Origin: Microbacterium hominis NBRC 15708 | Lineage (GTDB): Bacteria > Actinomycetota > Actinomycetes > Actinomycetales > Microbacteriaceae | Reading direction: 5' to 3' | DNA: 64,000 nt | NCBI RefSeq assembly: GCF_001592125.1 | Contig: NZ_BCWI01000002.1 | Span: forward strand, 124,001-188,000 | Part shown: piece by piece, positions 23,820 to 32,302 of the stretch | How positions within the stretch are numbered: position 1 is the first letter of the stretch | Layout of the letters: each line of letters opens with the position of its first letter | Position numbers and translations under genes: made by a program | The notes under the pieces: model-generated | Seen by the model: only the letters and a program-made list of their open reading frames with translations | Told to the model about the DNA's origin: nothing | The model's database searches: none

Positions 23820-24796
23820 TGTGTGGCTTCTCCGGGGGAGATGGGACGGACGCGCTTGCTGCTCGCTTCGACCAGCAGGTCGGCGGTCATCTCGTAGGGG
23901 TCGACAGCGGTGGCGATGCCCAACTCATTGACCAGCTCCGCGATCTGGGCTTGGTGATCATCGACGTGCTCGCCTCTCTGACTCTTCCGCACGGCGAGAA
24001 CGGGATGAACACCGAGCTCCAGAAGCTCGAGGAGCGACCCGACGCCGGCGTGGCTGATCACGACATCAGCGTTACGCGCGTACTCCGAGAACTCATCCGC
24101 CCGGATGTGCTCGAACACGTGCCCGGGGAGATCCGTCCGGCCGGTCGTCTCACCGACCTGCCAGATCGTGCGGTCATCCGCCAAGCCCGTCGCGAGCACG
24201 GCGTCGATGGCCGAATCGAACCGGTACTTCTTGATGGTGCCCAGCGTGACGAACAGACGCGGCCGATCGACCGGCTGTCCCACCTCGGTCGTGAACTCCG
24301 CGAGCACGCTGCGGTGAGGCTTCCACCGTCCTGACGCCCACTGCGGGTGCTGCGTGAAGGTCTCGAAGCGGCGCATCGCCGCGAGCATCCGTCCGGACAT
24401 CGACGGGCCGGAGACGCGTGAGACGCTCTCGATGTACGTGCAGGGGATGCCGAAGCGTCGCGCGAGCGGCAGCGCCGACACCGCCAGTGCCGCGCCCGTG
24501 CTGTACGCCGCGTCGAAGTCGTTCTCGTTCCTCAGATGTTCGGCGATCAGACGCCGCGCCCGGAGTGCGCCCTTCCAGTCACGAGGTTCGACGTAGGGCA
24601 CGTAGAAGACCCGCTTGTCGGCGAGCAGCGACTTGCTCTGAGGGGTGTCGAAGGTGATCCACAGCGAGTCCTCGCTCGCGCCCAGCGATTCGGCGAATCG
24701 GGACAGTTGCGCGAGATGGCCTCCCGTCGACGCGACGAGGAGGAGCTTGCGGGCACCCACGGAGCTGAGGGTCGGCTGGGTCTGGGGGGAACTCAT
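23816..24796 (-). CDS. Fused Alg14/Alg13-type UDP-sugar glycosyltransferase
   Basis: 326 aa. The N-terminal half (KLLLVASTGGHLAQLSRFAE, YSTGAALAVSALPLARRFG, YIESVSRVSGPSMSGR) matches Alg14-type acceptor subunits; the C-terminal half (RLFVTLGTIKKYRFDSAID, ADVVISHAGVGSLLELLELG) matches Alg13/MurG-type donor subunits. In many bacteria these are two proteins. It probably adds the second sugar to the lipid-linked primer made by the downstream-named transferase at 24821. The ATG at 24796 has AAAGGG at 7-nt spacing, better than the ATG at 24802. Confidence 0.82.
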   Translation of the reverse strand: MSSPQTQPTLSSVGARKLLLVASTGGHLAQLSRFAESLGASEDSLWITFDTPQSKSLLADKRVFYVPYVEPRDWKGALRARRLIAEHLRNENDFDAAYSTGAALAVSALPLARRFGIPCTYIESVSRVSGPSMSGRMLAAMRRFETFTQHPQWASGRWKPHRSVLAEFTTEVGQPVDRPRLFVTLGTIKKYRFDSAIDAVLATGLADDRTIWQVGETTGRTDLPGHVFEHIRADEFSEYARNADVVISHAGVGSLLELLELGVHPVLAVRKSQRGEHVDDHQAQIAELVNELGIATAVDPYEMTADLLVEASSKRVRPISPGEATQ

Positions 24797-24820
24797 GACC
24801 ATGCCCTTTCGGTTCGTTGA

Positions 24821-26416
24821 CTAGGACGCGGAGTCGCCCGGCGCGACGGCCGCGCGGGCGGTCTTCGCGAGAATGGCGAGGTCGCCGACGAGCGACCAGT
24901 TCTCGACGTAGGAGAGGTCGAGCCGCACGGTGTCCTCCCACGACAGCGTCGACCGGCCGCTGACCTGCCACAGGCCGGTGACGCCCGGCTTGACGAGGAA
25001 CCGCCGATGGACATGCGTGGCGTACTGCGCGACTTCGCTGGGAAGGGGAGGGCGAGGACCGACGAGTGACATCGATCCGCCGATGACGTTGAAGAGCTGA
25101 GGAAGCTCGTCGAGGCTGAACTTCCGCATGATCCTGCCGATCGGAGTCACACGCGGATCGTTCTTCATCTTGAACATGACCTCGTTGCCCGAGTCCACGC
25201 CCTGCTCTCGACGCTCGCGCCAGAGCTGTTCGAGCATGTCTTCTGCATTGGTGACCATGGAGCGGAACTTCAGCATCGTGAACTCGGTGCCACCGCGGCC
25301 GACGCGGACCTGCCGGAACAGGACGGGCCCCTCCGAGGAGAGCCGCACGCTCATCGCCAGGAATGCCAGGAGCGGACTGAGCACGACGACGCCGACGACG
25401 CTCGCGACGATGTCCACCGCACGCTTCAAGAACAGCTGCCCCTTGCTGAAGCGGGGTGTCTCCACGTGGATCAGCGGCAGCCCGGCGACCGGACGGGTGT
25501 GGAGACGTGGTCCCGCGATGTCCACGATGCTGGGGGCGAGAACGAGGTGCTGGCGTCCGGCTTGAAGGTTCCACGAGATCTGCTTGACCTTGTCGGGGGG
25601 AAGCTCGTCCGTGCTCGTGACGGCGACGGTGTCAGCCGCCGTGCGTTCCATCGCCCGCTCGATCGCGTCGACGCTGCCCATCATCGGGATCGCGGTTCCG
25701 GGGACGAAGTCCGCGACCTTCCCGGTCGGCGTGCAGGCGCCGACGACGTGGTAACCGGCGCTCGGCGTCCGCAGGAGTTCGCGGGCGATCTGCGCGACGG
25801 ACTCTTCGGAGCCGACGAGAAGGACGCGCGCCGAGTAGGCACCGGTACGCCGCTTCATGATGAGCCACTGCCGCCACAGCCAGCGCGTCCACAGAAGCAC
25901 GAAGACCCCGAACGGCAGGCTCAGCAGGAGGAACCCGCGCGCGATGTCGATGCGCGTCAGGAAGGCGATGATCGCGATCGCGCCGAACAGCCGCAGACTC
26001 GCATCGACGATGCGGAGGTATTCGGTCGAGCCCGAGCCCAACACCCGGATGCTGCGCGAATCGTTCCACGACAGCGCGCCCATCCAGAGGAGGACGAGCA
26101 GGATCGAGAACACCCAATAGGAGACGTCGGTGATGCGCGCATCGTCACGAATGGCGACTTGGGCGTTGCCGAAGCCGAACCACGCGATCTGGGTACCGAA
26201 GACGACCCACATCAGGACGAGGAAGTCGCTGAGGACGAGCCGACGTTGAAAACGCCGACGCCAGTCGTCGAGTGGAGCAGGAGCAGGGGGCATGGGGATG
26301 GCGGCCTGAACCGACGGTGCCACGCGATCCGGGGCGCTTGCCGCGCCCTGAGCGGTGGGTCCTGTCGAGTCGTGAGGCGACTCCGGCGTCGCATCGACCT
26401 GAAAGCCGGTCGACAC
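24821..26416 (-). CDS. Polyprenyl glycosylphosphotransferase (priming enzyme)
   Basis: 531 aa. Several N-terminal membrane helices (about 60-180), a CoA-binding-like middle (VLLVGSEESVAQIAREL), another helix near 340, and the bacterial sugar transferase domain: FTMLKFRSMV, FSLDELPQLFNVIGGSMSLVGPRP motifs and KPGVTGLWQVSGRSTLSW. It moves a sugar-phosphate from a nucleotide sugar to undecaprenyl phosphate, starting the repeat unit. GTG at 26416 with AGAAGGAGGA upstream. First gene of the minus-strand assembly unit that runs down to 18594. Confidence 0.92.
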   Translation of the reverse strand: MSTGFQVDATPESPHDSTGPTAQGAASAPDRVAPSVQAAIPMPPAPAPLDDWRRRFQRRLVLSDFLVLMWVVFGTQIAWFGFGNAQVAIRDDARITDVSYWVFSILLVLLWMGALSWNDSRSIRVLGSGSTEYLRIVDASLRLFGAIAIIAFLTRIDIARGFLLLSLPFGVFVLLWTRWLWRQWLIMKRRTGAYSARVLLVGSEESVAQIARELLRTPSAGYHVVGACTPTGKVADFVPGTAIPMMGSVDAIERAMERTAADTVAVTSTDELPPDKVKQISWNLQAGRQHLVLAPSIVDIAGPRLHTRPVAGLPLIHVETPRFSKGQLFLKRAVDIVASVVGVVVLSPLLAFLAMSVRLSSEGPVLFRQVRVGRGGTEFTMLKFRSMVTNAEDMLEQLWRERREQGVDSGNEVMFKMKNDPRVTPIGRIMRKFSLDELPQLFNVIGGSMSLVGPRPPLPSEVAQYATHVHRRFLVKPGVTGLWQVSGRSTLSWEDTVRLDLSYVENWSLVGDLAILAKTARAAVAPGDSAS

Positions 26417-26486
26417 TTCGGCGTCCTCCTTCTGTTCCTCTGGTCCTGGGCCCCCCGGCTCTCGGGAGATTATCAGCCGAATGTGT

Positions 26487-26503
26487 CAGGCGTGTGACGC
26501 CTG
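26487..26503. promoter_or_regulatory. Inverted repeat upstream of the priming transferase
   Basis: CAGGCG (26487-26492) and CGCCTG (26498-26503) with a 5-nt centre, about 70 nt upstream of the GTG at 26416. It lies in the promoter region of the polysaccharide assembly unit, so it is a candidate regulator site; a short terminator stem for the protease gene is the alternative. Confidence 0.35.
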
Positions 26504-26580
26504 CCAGCTCGGTTACTCCCGGTGACACCTGAGCGTAGGGGCCAAGGGAGGCCGGCTCATCATCCTTTTGGTGAAAACTT

Positions 26581-26598
26581 GGTGACTCAGGTGACTCA
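26581..26598. repeat. Tandem 9-bp direct repeat at the protease stop codon
   Basis: GGTGACTCA occurs twice head to tail (26581-26589, 26590-26598). The second copy contains the protease stop codon. A partial match, GGTGACACC, lies at 26521-26529. Function unknown. Confidence 0.35.
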
Positions 26599-27474
26599 GA
26601 TGAGAGCGGTACCGACGACCACGAGGGCGAGATACGTCACGTTGTAGACGACGTGGGTGAGCACCGCACCCCAGATACGGCCCGTCAGGAGCACGACGAG
26701 CGCGCACGTGGCACCGACGGCGAAGAGTTGGATGCCGTCGCTCAGCGTCAAGACGCCGGCGGTCGCATGCAGCAGCACGAAACCGCCCGCCGACACCAGC
26801 AGCGCCGTCATTCCGGCGGCGACACCACCCACGCCGCGTCGCAGCAGCTGGTAGACCGCCACGAGCACGACCGTCCGGAAGAAGAACTCCTCCACCACGG
26901 GCGCGATCACCCCCGCGGGGAGGGCGTCGGTGAGCCACCATCCGGACGGCAGGGATCCGTCGAGGCTCACGGCGGAGGGGAAGGAGGCGGCATCCGCGCC
27001 GCTCACCCATCCCTGCATCATGCGCAGTGCGATCCCCAGCCCGAGGCCCCACAGCAGATCGGTCGGCCGGAAGCGCAGGAGCCCGGCAGGCCGGCCGCGC
27101 AGGAAGGCGAAGGCGATCGCAGCACCGAGTCCCGCCCACAGCACGACGGTCGACGCGAGCGGTGCCCACGGCGCCGCGATGCGACTGACCGCCCCTCCCC
27201 CGACCACACCGATCCCGACGCCGATCAGCGCCGCCGACAGCACCGTCAGGTCCCACCGCCGCACGGCACGGCCGCCCTCGCGCCAGTCGGTGCGCTTGCG
27301 GCGCCGGCGCGGCCGATGGGCGGCATCCGGGGTCGACACGGGCGTGGCCCGTTCCGACTCGCTGCGCTCGCTCGACGACCGGGACGCGCCGGCGGGAGCG
27401 GAATGTTCCGGCGCGCCGGACTCCCCCCTCGGCCGGGGGGAAGGCGAAGCGGGGTCGCTAAGCTGATCGGGCAC
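26596..27474 (-). CDS. CPBP (CAAX-type) intramembrane protease
   Basis: 292 aa. After a disordered, charged N-terminus come about eight hydrophobic helices. The metal-site motifs are APVVEEFFFR (EExxxR), VLLHATAG and LTHVVYN, as in Abi/CPBP glutamic-type proteases. Substrates are unknown. Residues about 31-46 ([16 protein letters not shown]) are the translation of a dispersed repeat also found at 28138 and 55462, so the repeat is read in frame. Divergent from the tyrosine phosphatase. Confidence 0.82.
   Translation of the reverse strand: MPDQLSDPASPSPRPRGESGAPEHSAPAGASRSSSERSESERATPVSTPDAAHRPRRRRKRTDWREGGRAVRRWDLTVLSAALIGVGIGVVGGGAVSRIAAPWAPLASTVVLWAGLGAAIAFAFLRGRPAGLLRFRPTDLLWGLGLGIALRMMQGWVSGADAASFPSAVSLDGSLPSGWWLTDALPAGVIAPVVEEFFFRTVVLVAVYQLLRRGVGGVAAGMTALLVSAGGFVLLHATAGVLTLSDGIQLFAVGATCALVVLLTGRIWGAVLTHVVYNVTYLALVVVGTALI
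27350..27381 (-). repeat. Dispersed repeat copy inside the protease gene
   Basis: The minus strand reads a copy with the core GAGCGAGCGCAGCGAGTCG, differing from the copies at 28138-28268 and 55462-55561 at a few bases (GTCGTCGAG start, GGAACG end). It encodes the [10 protein letters not shown] stretch of the protease. Confidence 0.75.
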
Positions 27475-27542
27475 GTGGCCAAACTACCGGTCGCGCAGCG
27501 AGCCACACACTCCCCCCGCTCCTCCCGACACCGGAAGTCACC

Positions 27543-28148
27543 GTGCTCGAGATCCTCACCGTGTGCACCGGCAACATCTGCCGCTCCCCTCTGGCCGCGC
27601 AGCTGCTGGCCCTCCGCCTCGCCGACCTGGACGTGTCCGTCACCAGCGCGGGCACGCGCGCACGCGAGGGGATGCCGATGACACCGGAGGCCGCCGATCT
27701 CGCCGCCGCCCGCGGCGTCGGCCCCGCGCTCACCGCGGCGCACGGCGCCCGCTACCTCACGCCGGCTCACGTGCACGGCGCCGATCTCGTGCTGGCGATG
27801 GCGCGCGACCACCGCCGCGAGATCGTCGAACTCGATCCGTCGCGCACGCGCAGCGCCTTCACCGCACGGGAGTTCGCGCGGCTCGCGGGCGACGTCACCG
27901 ACGAGGAGCTGCGGACGGCCGCGGCCGGCGCGGGCGATGCGGCCGGTCCGCGGGAGCGGTTCGCGGCGGCGCTCGCCGTGATCGCCGGCCGTCGCGGGAT
28001 CACTCTGCCCCCGGCATCCCCCGATGAGGACGACGTCGTCGACCCGTACGGACGCTCCGCGGCGACGTACGAACGCTCCGCGGCGGAGCTCGAGCCCGGA
28101 CTCGCCGCCGTCGAGCGCGTGGTGCGGATCGCGCTGACCGGTCGTTGA
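27543..28148 (+). CDS. Low-molecular-weight protein-tyrosine phosphatase
   Basis: 201 aa, GTG start. The P-loop CTGNICRS near the N-terminus holds nucleophile Cys8 and Arg14, and DDVVDPYGRS near the C-terminus supplies the general-acid Asp. It likely dephosphorylates the tyrosine kinase at 29792 (family knowledge plus context). The final TGR and the TGA stop are formed by the first copy of the dispersed repeat that begins at 28138, which suggests that repeat insertion set the present C-terminus. Confidence 0.9.
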   Translation: MLEILTVCTGNICRSPLAAQLLALRLADLDVSVTSAGTRAREGMPMTPEAADLAAARGVGPALTAAHGARYLTPAHVHGADLVLAMARDHRREIVELDPSRTRSAFTAREFARLAGDVTDEELRTAAAGAGDAAGPRERFAAALAVIAGRRGITLPPASPDEDDVVDPYGRSAATYERSAAELEPGLAAVERVVRIALTGR

Positions 28149-28268
28149 GCGAGCGCAGCGAGTCGAAACGCCCCACCCCCACCCATGCGGTCGTTGAGCG
28201 AGCGCAGCAAGTCGAAACGGCCACCCCCACCCATCCGGTCGTTGAGCGAGCGAAGCGAGTCGAAACGC
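28138..28268 (+). repeat. Three copies of a dispersed repeat
   Basis: Copies at 28138-28170, 28188-28219 and 28236-28268, each about 32 nt, sharing the core GAGCGAGCGCAGCGAGTCG with single-base changes and separated by C-rich spacers such as CCCACCCCCACCCAT. The spacing is close to 49 nt. Together they form a tandem cluster between the phosphatase and the DUF222-HNH gene. Confidence 0.85.
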
Positions 28269-28304
28269 CTGTGGATAACTCACTCCAGTGTCGTATCTAT
28301 GTTC

Positions 28305-28310
28305 TAATGT
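28305..28310 (+). promoter_or_regulatory. -10 box for the DUF222-HNH gene
   Basis: TAATGT, 7 nt before the GTG at 28318, predicts a leaderless mRNA. It lies in TCGTATCTATGTTCTA, a partial match to the actinobacterial LexA palindrome, so SOS control is possible but weakly supported. Confidence 0.4.
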
Positions 28311-28317
28311 CGCAGGC

Positions 28318-29649
28318 GTGGAGAACCGACTCGATGGCATCGCCGCAGCGCTCGACGCGCTGACGGCCGCCGGTGGTGGCCGGGCTCCGGAGGCGCTCTC
28401 ATCGGGCGAGCTCATCGAGGTGAACCGCATCTTCGGTCAGCTCATGCGACAGGTGGATGCCGCGTTCGCTCCCGTCGCCGCGGAGATCGCGCGGCAGTCG
28501 CGACCGCAGCTGGGCGGCGACTCCCTCGCGAAGCGGCAAGGCTTCCGGTCTCCGGTCGCGCTGATCCAGGCGACCACCGGCACGAGCGTCGGCGAGGCTA
28601 TCAGGCTGGTGCAGGTCGGCGAGGCCACGGCGTCGCGGGCGACGTTCGGCGGCGACGAGCGGCCGGCGGCGCATCCGCATGTGGCGGCGGTGGTCGCGGC
28701 GGGCACGCTGGGTATGACGGCGGCATCCGCGATCATCGGGCTGCTCGATCGGCTGGCACTGCGGGTCGACCCAGACCGTCGAGACGCGGCCGAGCAGGAC
28801 TTGTGCGAACGGGCACCGGGGCTCCGCGCCAACGAGCTGTCGCGGCTGCTCGCGCGGGCCGAGGCGCAGCTCGATCCCGACGGCATCGCCGCCGCACACG
28901 AGGAGCACCGGTCGCAGCGTGCCTTGCGCGTCCAGGAGCGCGACGGGATGCTGCATCTGACCGGCGTGTTCGACGTGGCCAGCGGTGCGCCCATCAAGAC
29001 CGCGCTCGATGCGATGGTGACGCGGGTTCTCCAGCAGAACGAGCATCGCGATGACGCGGCGCGAGACGAGCGCACGTTGCCACAGATGCGCGCCGACGCT
29101 CTCTACGAGCTGTGCGCGCACGCTCTCGGATGCGATCGGGTGCCGACTGCGGCGACGACGACCGTCGTGGTGCGGATGACCCTCGACGAGCTCGAGTCGG
29201 GGCGAGGATTGGCGAGCATCGACGGGTTCGACGCCGCGCTGCCCGCGGCCGAGGTGCGGCGGCTGGCGGCGGATCTGCAGGTCATTCCGTGCGTGCTCGG
29301 CGGCGACAGCGAGATCCTCGATTGGGGACGCGCGCGGCGACTGTTCTCCTCGGCGCAGAAGCTGGCTCTCGCCGAACGGGACGGCGGCTGCGCCTTCTGC
29401 GGGGCGCCCCCGCCGTGGACGCACGGTCATCACCTCTCCTGGTGGGATCGAGATACCGGACCGACCGACATCGACAACGGCGTGCTGCTGTGCACCGGAT
29501 GCCACCATCGCGTGCACGACGACGGTTGGGAGATCCGCATCGACGGCCGCGGCACGGCGGCAAGCGTCTGGTTCGTGCCGCCGCCCTGGATCGATGCGGA
29601 CCGCACACCACGGCTCGGCGGGAACGCGCGGTATGCACTCCGGGGGTGA
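28318..29649 (+). CDS. DUF222 / HNH endonuclease domain protein (second copy)
   Basis: 443 aa from the GTG at 28318. Long helical DUF222 region, then a C-terminal HNH fold with paired cysteines (GGCAFCGAPPPWTHGHHLSW and VLLCTGCHHRVHDDGWEIR), a zinc-ribbon variant unlike the copy at 9116. The frame opens at 28288, but that start would place the promoter inside the gene. It interrupts the polysaccharide cluster between the phosphatase and kinase, as expected for a dispersed selfish-like element (inference). Confidence 0.85.
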   Translation: MENRLDGIAAALDALTAAGGGRAPEALSSGELIEVNRIFGQLMRQVDAAFAPVAAEIARQSRPQLGGDSLAKRQGFRSPVALIQATTGTSVGEAIRLVQVGEATASRATFGGDERPAAHPHVAAVVAAGTLGMTAASAIIGLLDRLALRVDPDRRDAAEQDLCERAPGLRANELSRLLARAEAQLDPDGIAAAHEEHRSQRALRVQERDGMLHLTGVFDVASGAPIKTALDAMVTRVLQQNEHRDDAARDERTLPQMRADALYELCAHALGCDRVPTAATTTVVVRMTLDELESGRGLASIDGFDAALPAAEVRRLAADLQVIPCVLGGDSEILDWGRARRLFSSAQKLALAERDGGCAFCGAPPPWTHGHHLSWWDRDTGPTDIDNGVLLCTGCHHRVHDDGWEIRIDGRGTAASVWFVPPPWIDADRTPRLGGNARYALRG

Positions 29650-29791
29650 GTCCGGGTGCGAACGACCCACCCGCACGGCATCGTGCCGTTGCCGCCTGGA
29701 CACCGGCACGAAACATGGCCTATGGCAGACTGAGTCCGATCGTCCGGCCTCCACCCCCCTCTTGGCCGGCAGCGCGTCTTCGAGAGGCACC

Positions 29792-31309
29792 ATGGAGCTC
29801 AGCGACTACATCCGCATCCTCCGCAAGAACTGGCTCGTGATCGTTGTCCTGACCCTCCTCGGGCTCGGGGCGGCCGCGGGGTACTCGCTCACGCGCACGC
29901 CGATCTATGAATCGTCGAGCACGGTCTTCGTCTCGACCCAGACGGCGGGCACGGCTGCGGAGCTTCAGCAGGGCTCCAACTTCACTCAGGCCCGCATCAA
30001 CACGTACGTCGGTCTCGTGAGCACGCCCGTGGTCCTCAACCCGGTGATCGCCGACCTCGGTCTCGCCGTGACGGCGGAGTCGCTGGCGGGGCGCGTGAAG
30101 GCGTCGGCCACGCTGAACTCGACCCTGATCACCATCAGCGTGTCGGACCCCGACGCGGTCCAGTCGGCGAAGCTGGCGAACGCGATCGCGGCCAGCCTCG
30201 CGTCGGCGGTGCCGCAGCTCGAGCCCGAGACCGCGGCGGGCGGGAGCCCCGTCCGCCTGAGCCGCGTCAGCGACGCGCAGCCGGCGCTGAAGCCGTCGAG
30301 CCCCAACGTCCCGCTGAACCTCGCGCTCGGAACGCTCATCGGGCTCGCGCTCGGCATCGGTGTCGCCGTCCTGCGCACGACGCTCGACAACCGCGTGCGC
30401 ACGCCGCGCGACGCCGAGCAGATCACCGGCGCCCCCGGCATCGGCGCGATCGCGTACGACGCGAAGGCGAAGGAACGCCCGCTCATCGTGCACGCCGACC
30501 CCCTCAGCCCGCGAGCCGAGTCGTTCCGGGCACTGCGCACGAACCTGCAGTTCCTCGACATGGGCGGCCGGTCGAGTTTCGTGATCACCAGCTCCATCCC
30601 GAGCGAGGGCAAGTCGACCACGACGATCAACCTCGCCATCGCCCTGGCCGACGCCGGAAAGCGCGTCGCCCTGCTCGACACCGACCTCCGCAAGCCCAAG
30701 GTCGCCGAATACCTCGGCCTGGAGGGCGGAGCGGGCCTCACCGACGTTCTCATCGGACGCGCCAAGGTCAGCGAGGTCATGCTCCCGTGGGGTGGCCGCA
30801 GCCTCTTTGTGCTCCCCGCCGGCAAAGTGCCGCCGAACCCGAGCGAGCTGCTCGGCTCGCACCAGATGAGCATGCTCCTCGACATGCTCGAGCAGGACTT
30901 CGACGTCGTCCTGTGCGACGCGCCGCCCCTGCTCCCCGTGACGGATGCCGCGATCCTCGCGCGCGCCACGAGCGGCGCGCTGCTGATCGTCTCCGCCGGC
31001 AAGACCACCCGTCACCAGCTCACCGGGGCGACCGAAGCGCTCAACACGGTGGGCGCCAAGCTCGCCGGGTTCGTCATGTCGATGGTGCCCACACGCGGTC
31101 CCGACTCCTATTACTCCGCCTACGGGTACGGATACGGCTACGGGTACGGGTACCGCGAGGCCCCTGCGAAGAGCGACAAGGCCGGCCGCAAGGCGGAGAA
31201 GCGCCGCGGACGGTCGACGCCGCTGGCCACCGTCCCCGCAGCGCCGACGCTGGACGAGCTCGGGTTCGACTCCCGCCGCGAGGCGCGCGAGGCCGACAGG
31301 GAGAGCTGA
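29792..31309 (+). CDS. Chain-length determinant / bacterial tyrosine kinase (fused Wzz-BY-kinase)
   Basis: 505 aa. Wzz-type membrane domain: helix 13-32, an extracytoplasmic part, and a second helix about 176-195. A cytoplasmic BY-kinase domain follows with Walker A SIPSEGKSTT (269-277), Walker A' LLDTDLRKP (294-302) and Walker B VVLCDAPP (372-379). Residues 440-454 carry eight tyrosines in a YGYGYG run, the expected autophosphorylation tail. It controls polymer length and export and is opposed by the phosphatase at 27543 (family knowledge). The upstream frame to 29594 is not coding; ATG at 29792 has GAGAGG before it. A possible promoter is TGGACA ... TATGGC about 85 nt upstream. Confidence 0.93.
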   Translation: MELSDYIRILRKNWLVIVVLTLLGLGAAAGYSLTRTPIYESSSTVFVSTQTAGTAAELQQGSNFTQARINTYVGLVSTPVVLNPVIADLGLAVTAESLAGRVKASATLNSTLITISVSDPDAVQSAKLANAIAASLASAVPQLEPETAAGGSPVRLSRVSDAQPALKPSSPNVPLNLALGTLIGLALGIGVAVLRTTLDNRVRTPRDAEQITGAPGIGAIAYDAKAKERPLIVHADPLSPRAESFRALRTNLQFLDMGGRSSFVITSSIPSEGKSTTTINLAIALADAGKRVALLDTDLRKPKVAEYLGLEGGAGLTDVLIGRAKVSEVMLPWGGRSLFVLPAGKVPPNPSELLGSHQMSMLLDMLEQDFDVVLCDAPPLLPVTDAAILARATSGALLIVSAGKTTRHQLTGATEALNTVGAKLAGFVMSMVPTRGPDSYYSAYGYGYGYGYGYREAPAKSDKAGRKAEKRRGRSTPLATVPAAPTLDELGFDSRREAREADRES

Positions 31310-31312
31310 CAC

Positions 31313-32281
31313 GTGCCCCGCCAGCGCCGCTTCACCGCGACGCGGGGCGGTGTCACCGTCATCGCGATCGGGCTCACCGTGCTCGCTGTCGCGGTCGCCG
31401 CCCTGAGCATCGCCGCGCTCCGTCAGGGGCGCGGTCCCGCCGACGCCGAGACGACCGCCGGCCCGGCGCCGACCTTCACCTACGTCCAGCGGACACCGAC
31501 GGCCTCCGCCGTCCCCACCCCCACCCCGACGGCACCCGCCGACACGGCCCCGGGCCCCGACGAGCGGTTCCTGTCCGTCGGCGCGGAGGCCATGTGGCGC
31601 GGCACCGCCGGCGCGTGCGGAGGAGCGGCACCACTGATCGAGCGCTCCGGCGACGAGGGCACCACCTGGCAGAACGTCACGCCCACCGCGAAAGGCATCG
31701 CGCAGCTGCAGAGCCTCACCTCCTTCGGCGGCCGCAACGCGACGGCCGTCGCCGATCTGGGCGCCGCGTGCGCCAAGACCACCCTGCGCACCTACACCGA
31801 TGGTCAGTTCTGGGAGCCCTACCCCGACATCTTCGCCGTCGACACCTACGCCCTCCCCGGCGAGCGCGCGGTCGTCGTCGACGGCGCGAAGATCGCCGCG
31901 CCGTGCGCCACCCCCTGGGGTCTGCGTTCGACGGGCGGGGTGGCCGCGCTCGTGTGCGACGGCACCGCCTATCGGCTCGACGGCCAGGCCTGGACCGCCC
32001 TCTCGGGCGGCGCGCGCGCCGTCGCCGTGACCTCCGGCGGCGTCTACGTCGCCCAGACGGATGCCGCCTGCACCACCACCGCCACCACGACCACGACCAC
32101 GACCACCGCCGGCATCCGCGTCACCGGCCATCCCACCGGCTCGTCGGCGATCGACCTCGGCTGTGTCGAGATGGACGCGGCGGAGGCGGCCGGCCCGGTC
32201 GCCCTCGACGCGACGGCGACGGGCTCGGGCACCAGCCTCGCCCTCTGGGCCGGAACGCGCATCATCGCCGTCGCGAACTGA
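31313..32281 (+). CDS. Membrane-anchored exported protein of unknown function
   Basis: 322 aa, GTG start 4 nt after the kinase stop region, so it is probably co-transcribed. One N-terminal helix (about 14-40) then an extracytoplasmic part with a PTPTPTAPAD linker. The body has repeated beta-type units (IERSGDEGTTWQNVTPTAKG; LRTYTDGQFWEPYP; GTAYRLDGQAWTALSGG) resembling BNR/sialidase-like propeller blades, and a TTTATTTTTTTTAG run encoded by an ACC/ACG tract at 32069-32109. Four or more cysteines may form disulphides. No family recognised; the kinase neighbour suggests a role at the cell surface. Confidence 0.7.
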   Translation: MPRQRRFTATRGGVTVIAIGLTVLAVAVAALSIAALRQGRGPADAETTAGPAPTFTYVQRTPTASAVPTPTPTAPADTAPGPDERFLSVGAEAMWRGTAGACGGAAPLIERSGDEGTTWQNVTPTAKGIAQLQSLTSFGGRNATAVADLGAACAKTTLRTYTDGQFWEPYPDIFAVDTYALPGERAVVVDGAKIAAPCATPWGLRSTGGVAALVCDGTAYRLDGQAWTALSGGARAVAVTSGGVYVAQTDAACTTTATTTTTTTTAGIRVTGHPTGSSAIDLGCVEMDAAEAAGPVALDATATGSGTSLALWAGTRIIAVAN

Positions 32282-32286
32282 AGGCT

Positions 32287-32301
32287 CCCGGCCGAGCCGG
32301 G
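32287..32301. terminator. Bidirectional hairpin between convergent genes
   Basis: CCCGGC (32287-32292) and GCCGGG (32296-32301) with a CGA loop, in the 21-bp gap between the stops of the exported protein and the receiver protein. Confidence 0.5.
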
Positions 32302-32302
32302 C

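Noticed and set aside
28138..28268. Regular repeats at about 49-nt spacing as a possible CRISPR array
   Set aside because: Spacers are short, C-rich and similar to one another, there are no cas genes, and the same repeat occurs in coding DNA and at 55462.
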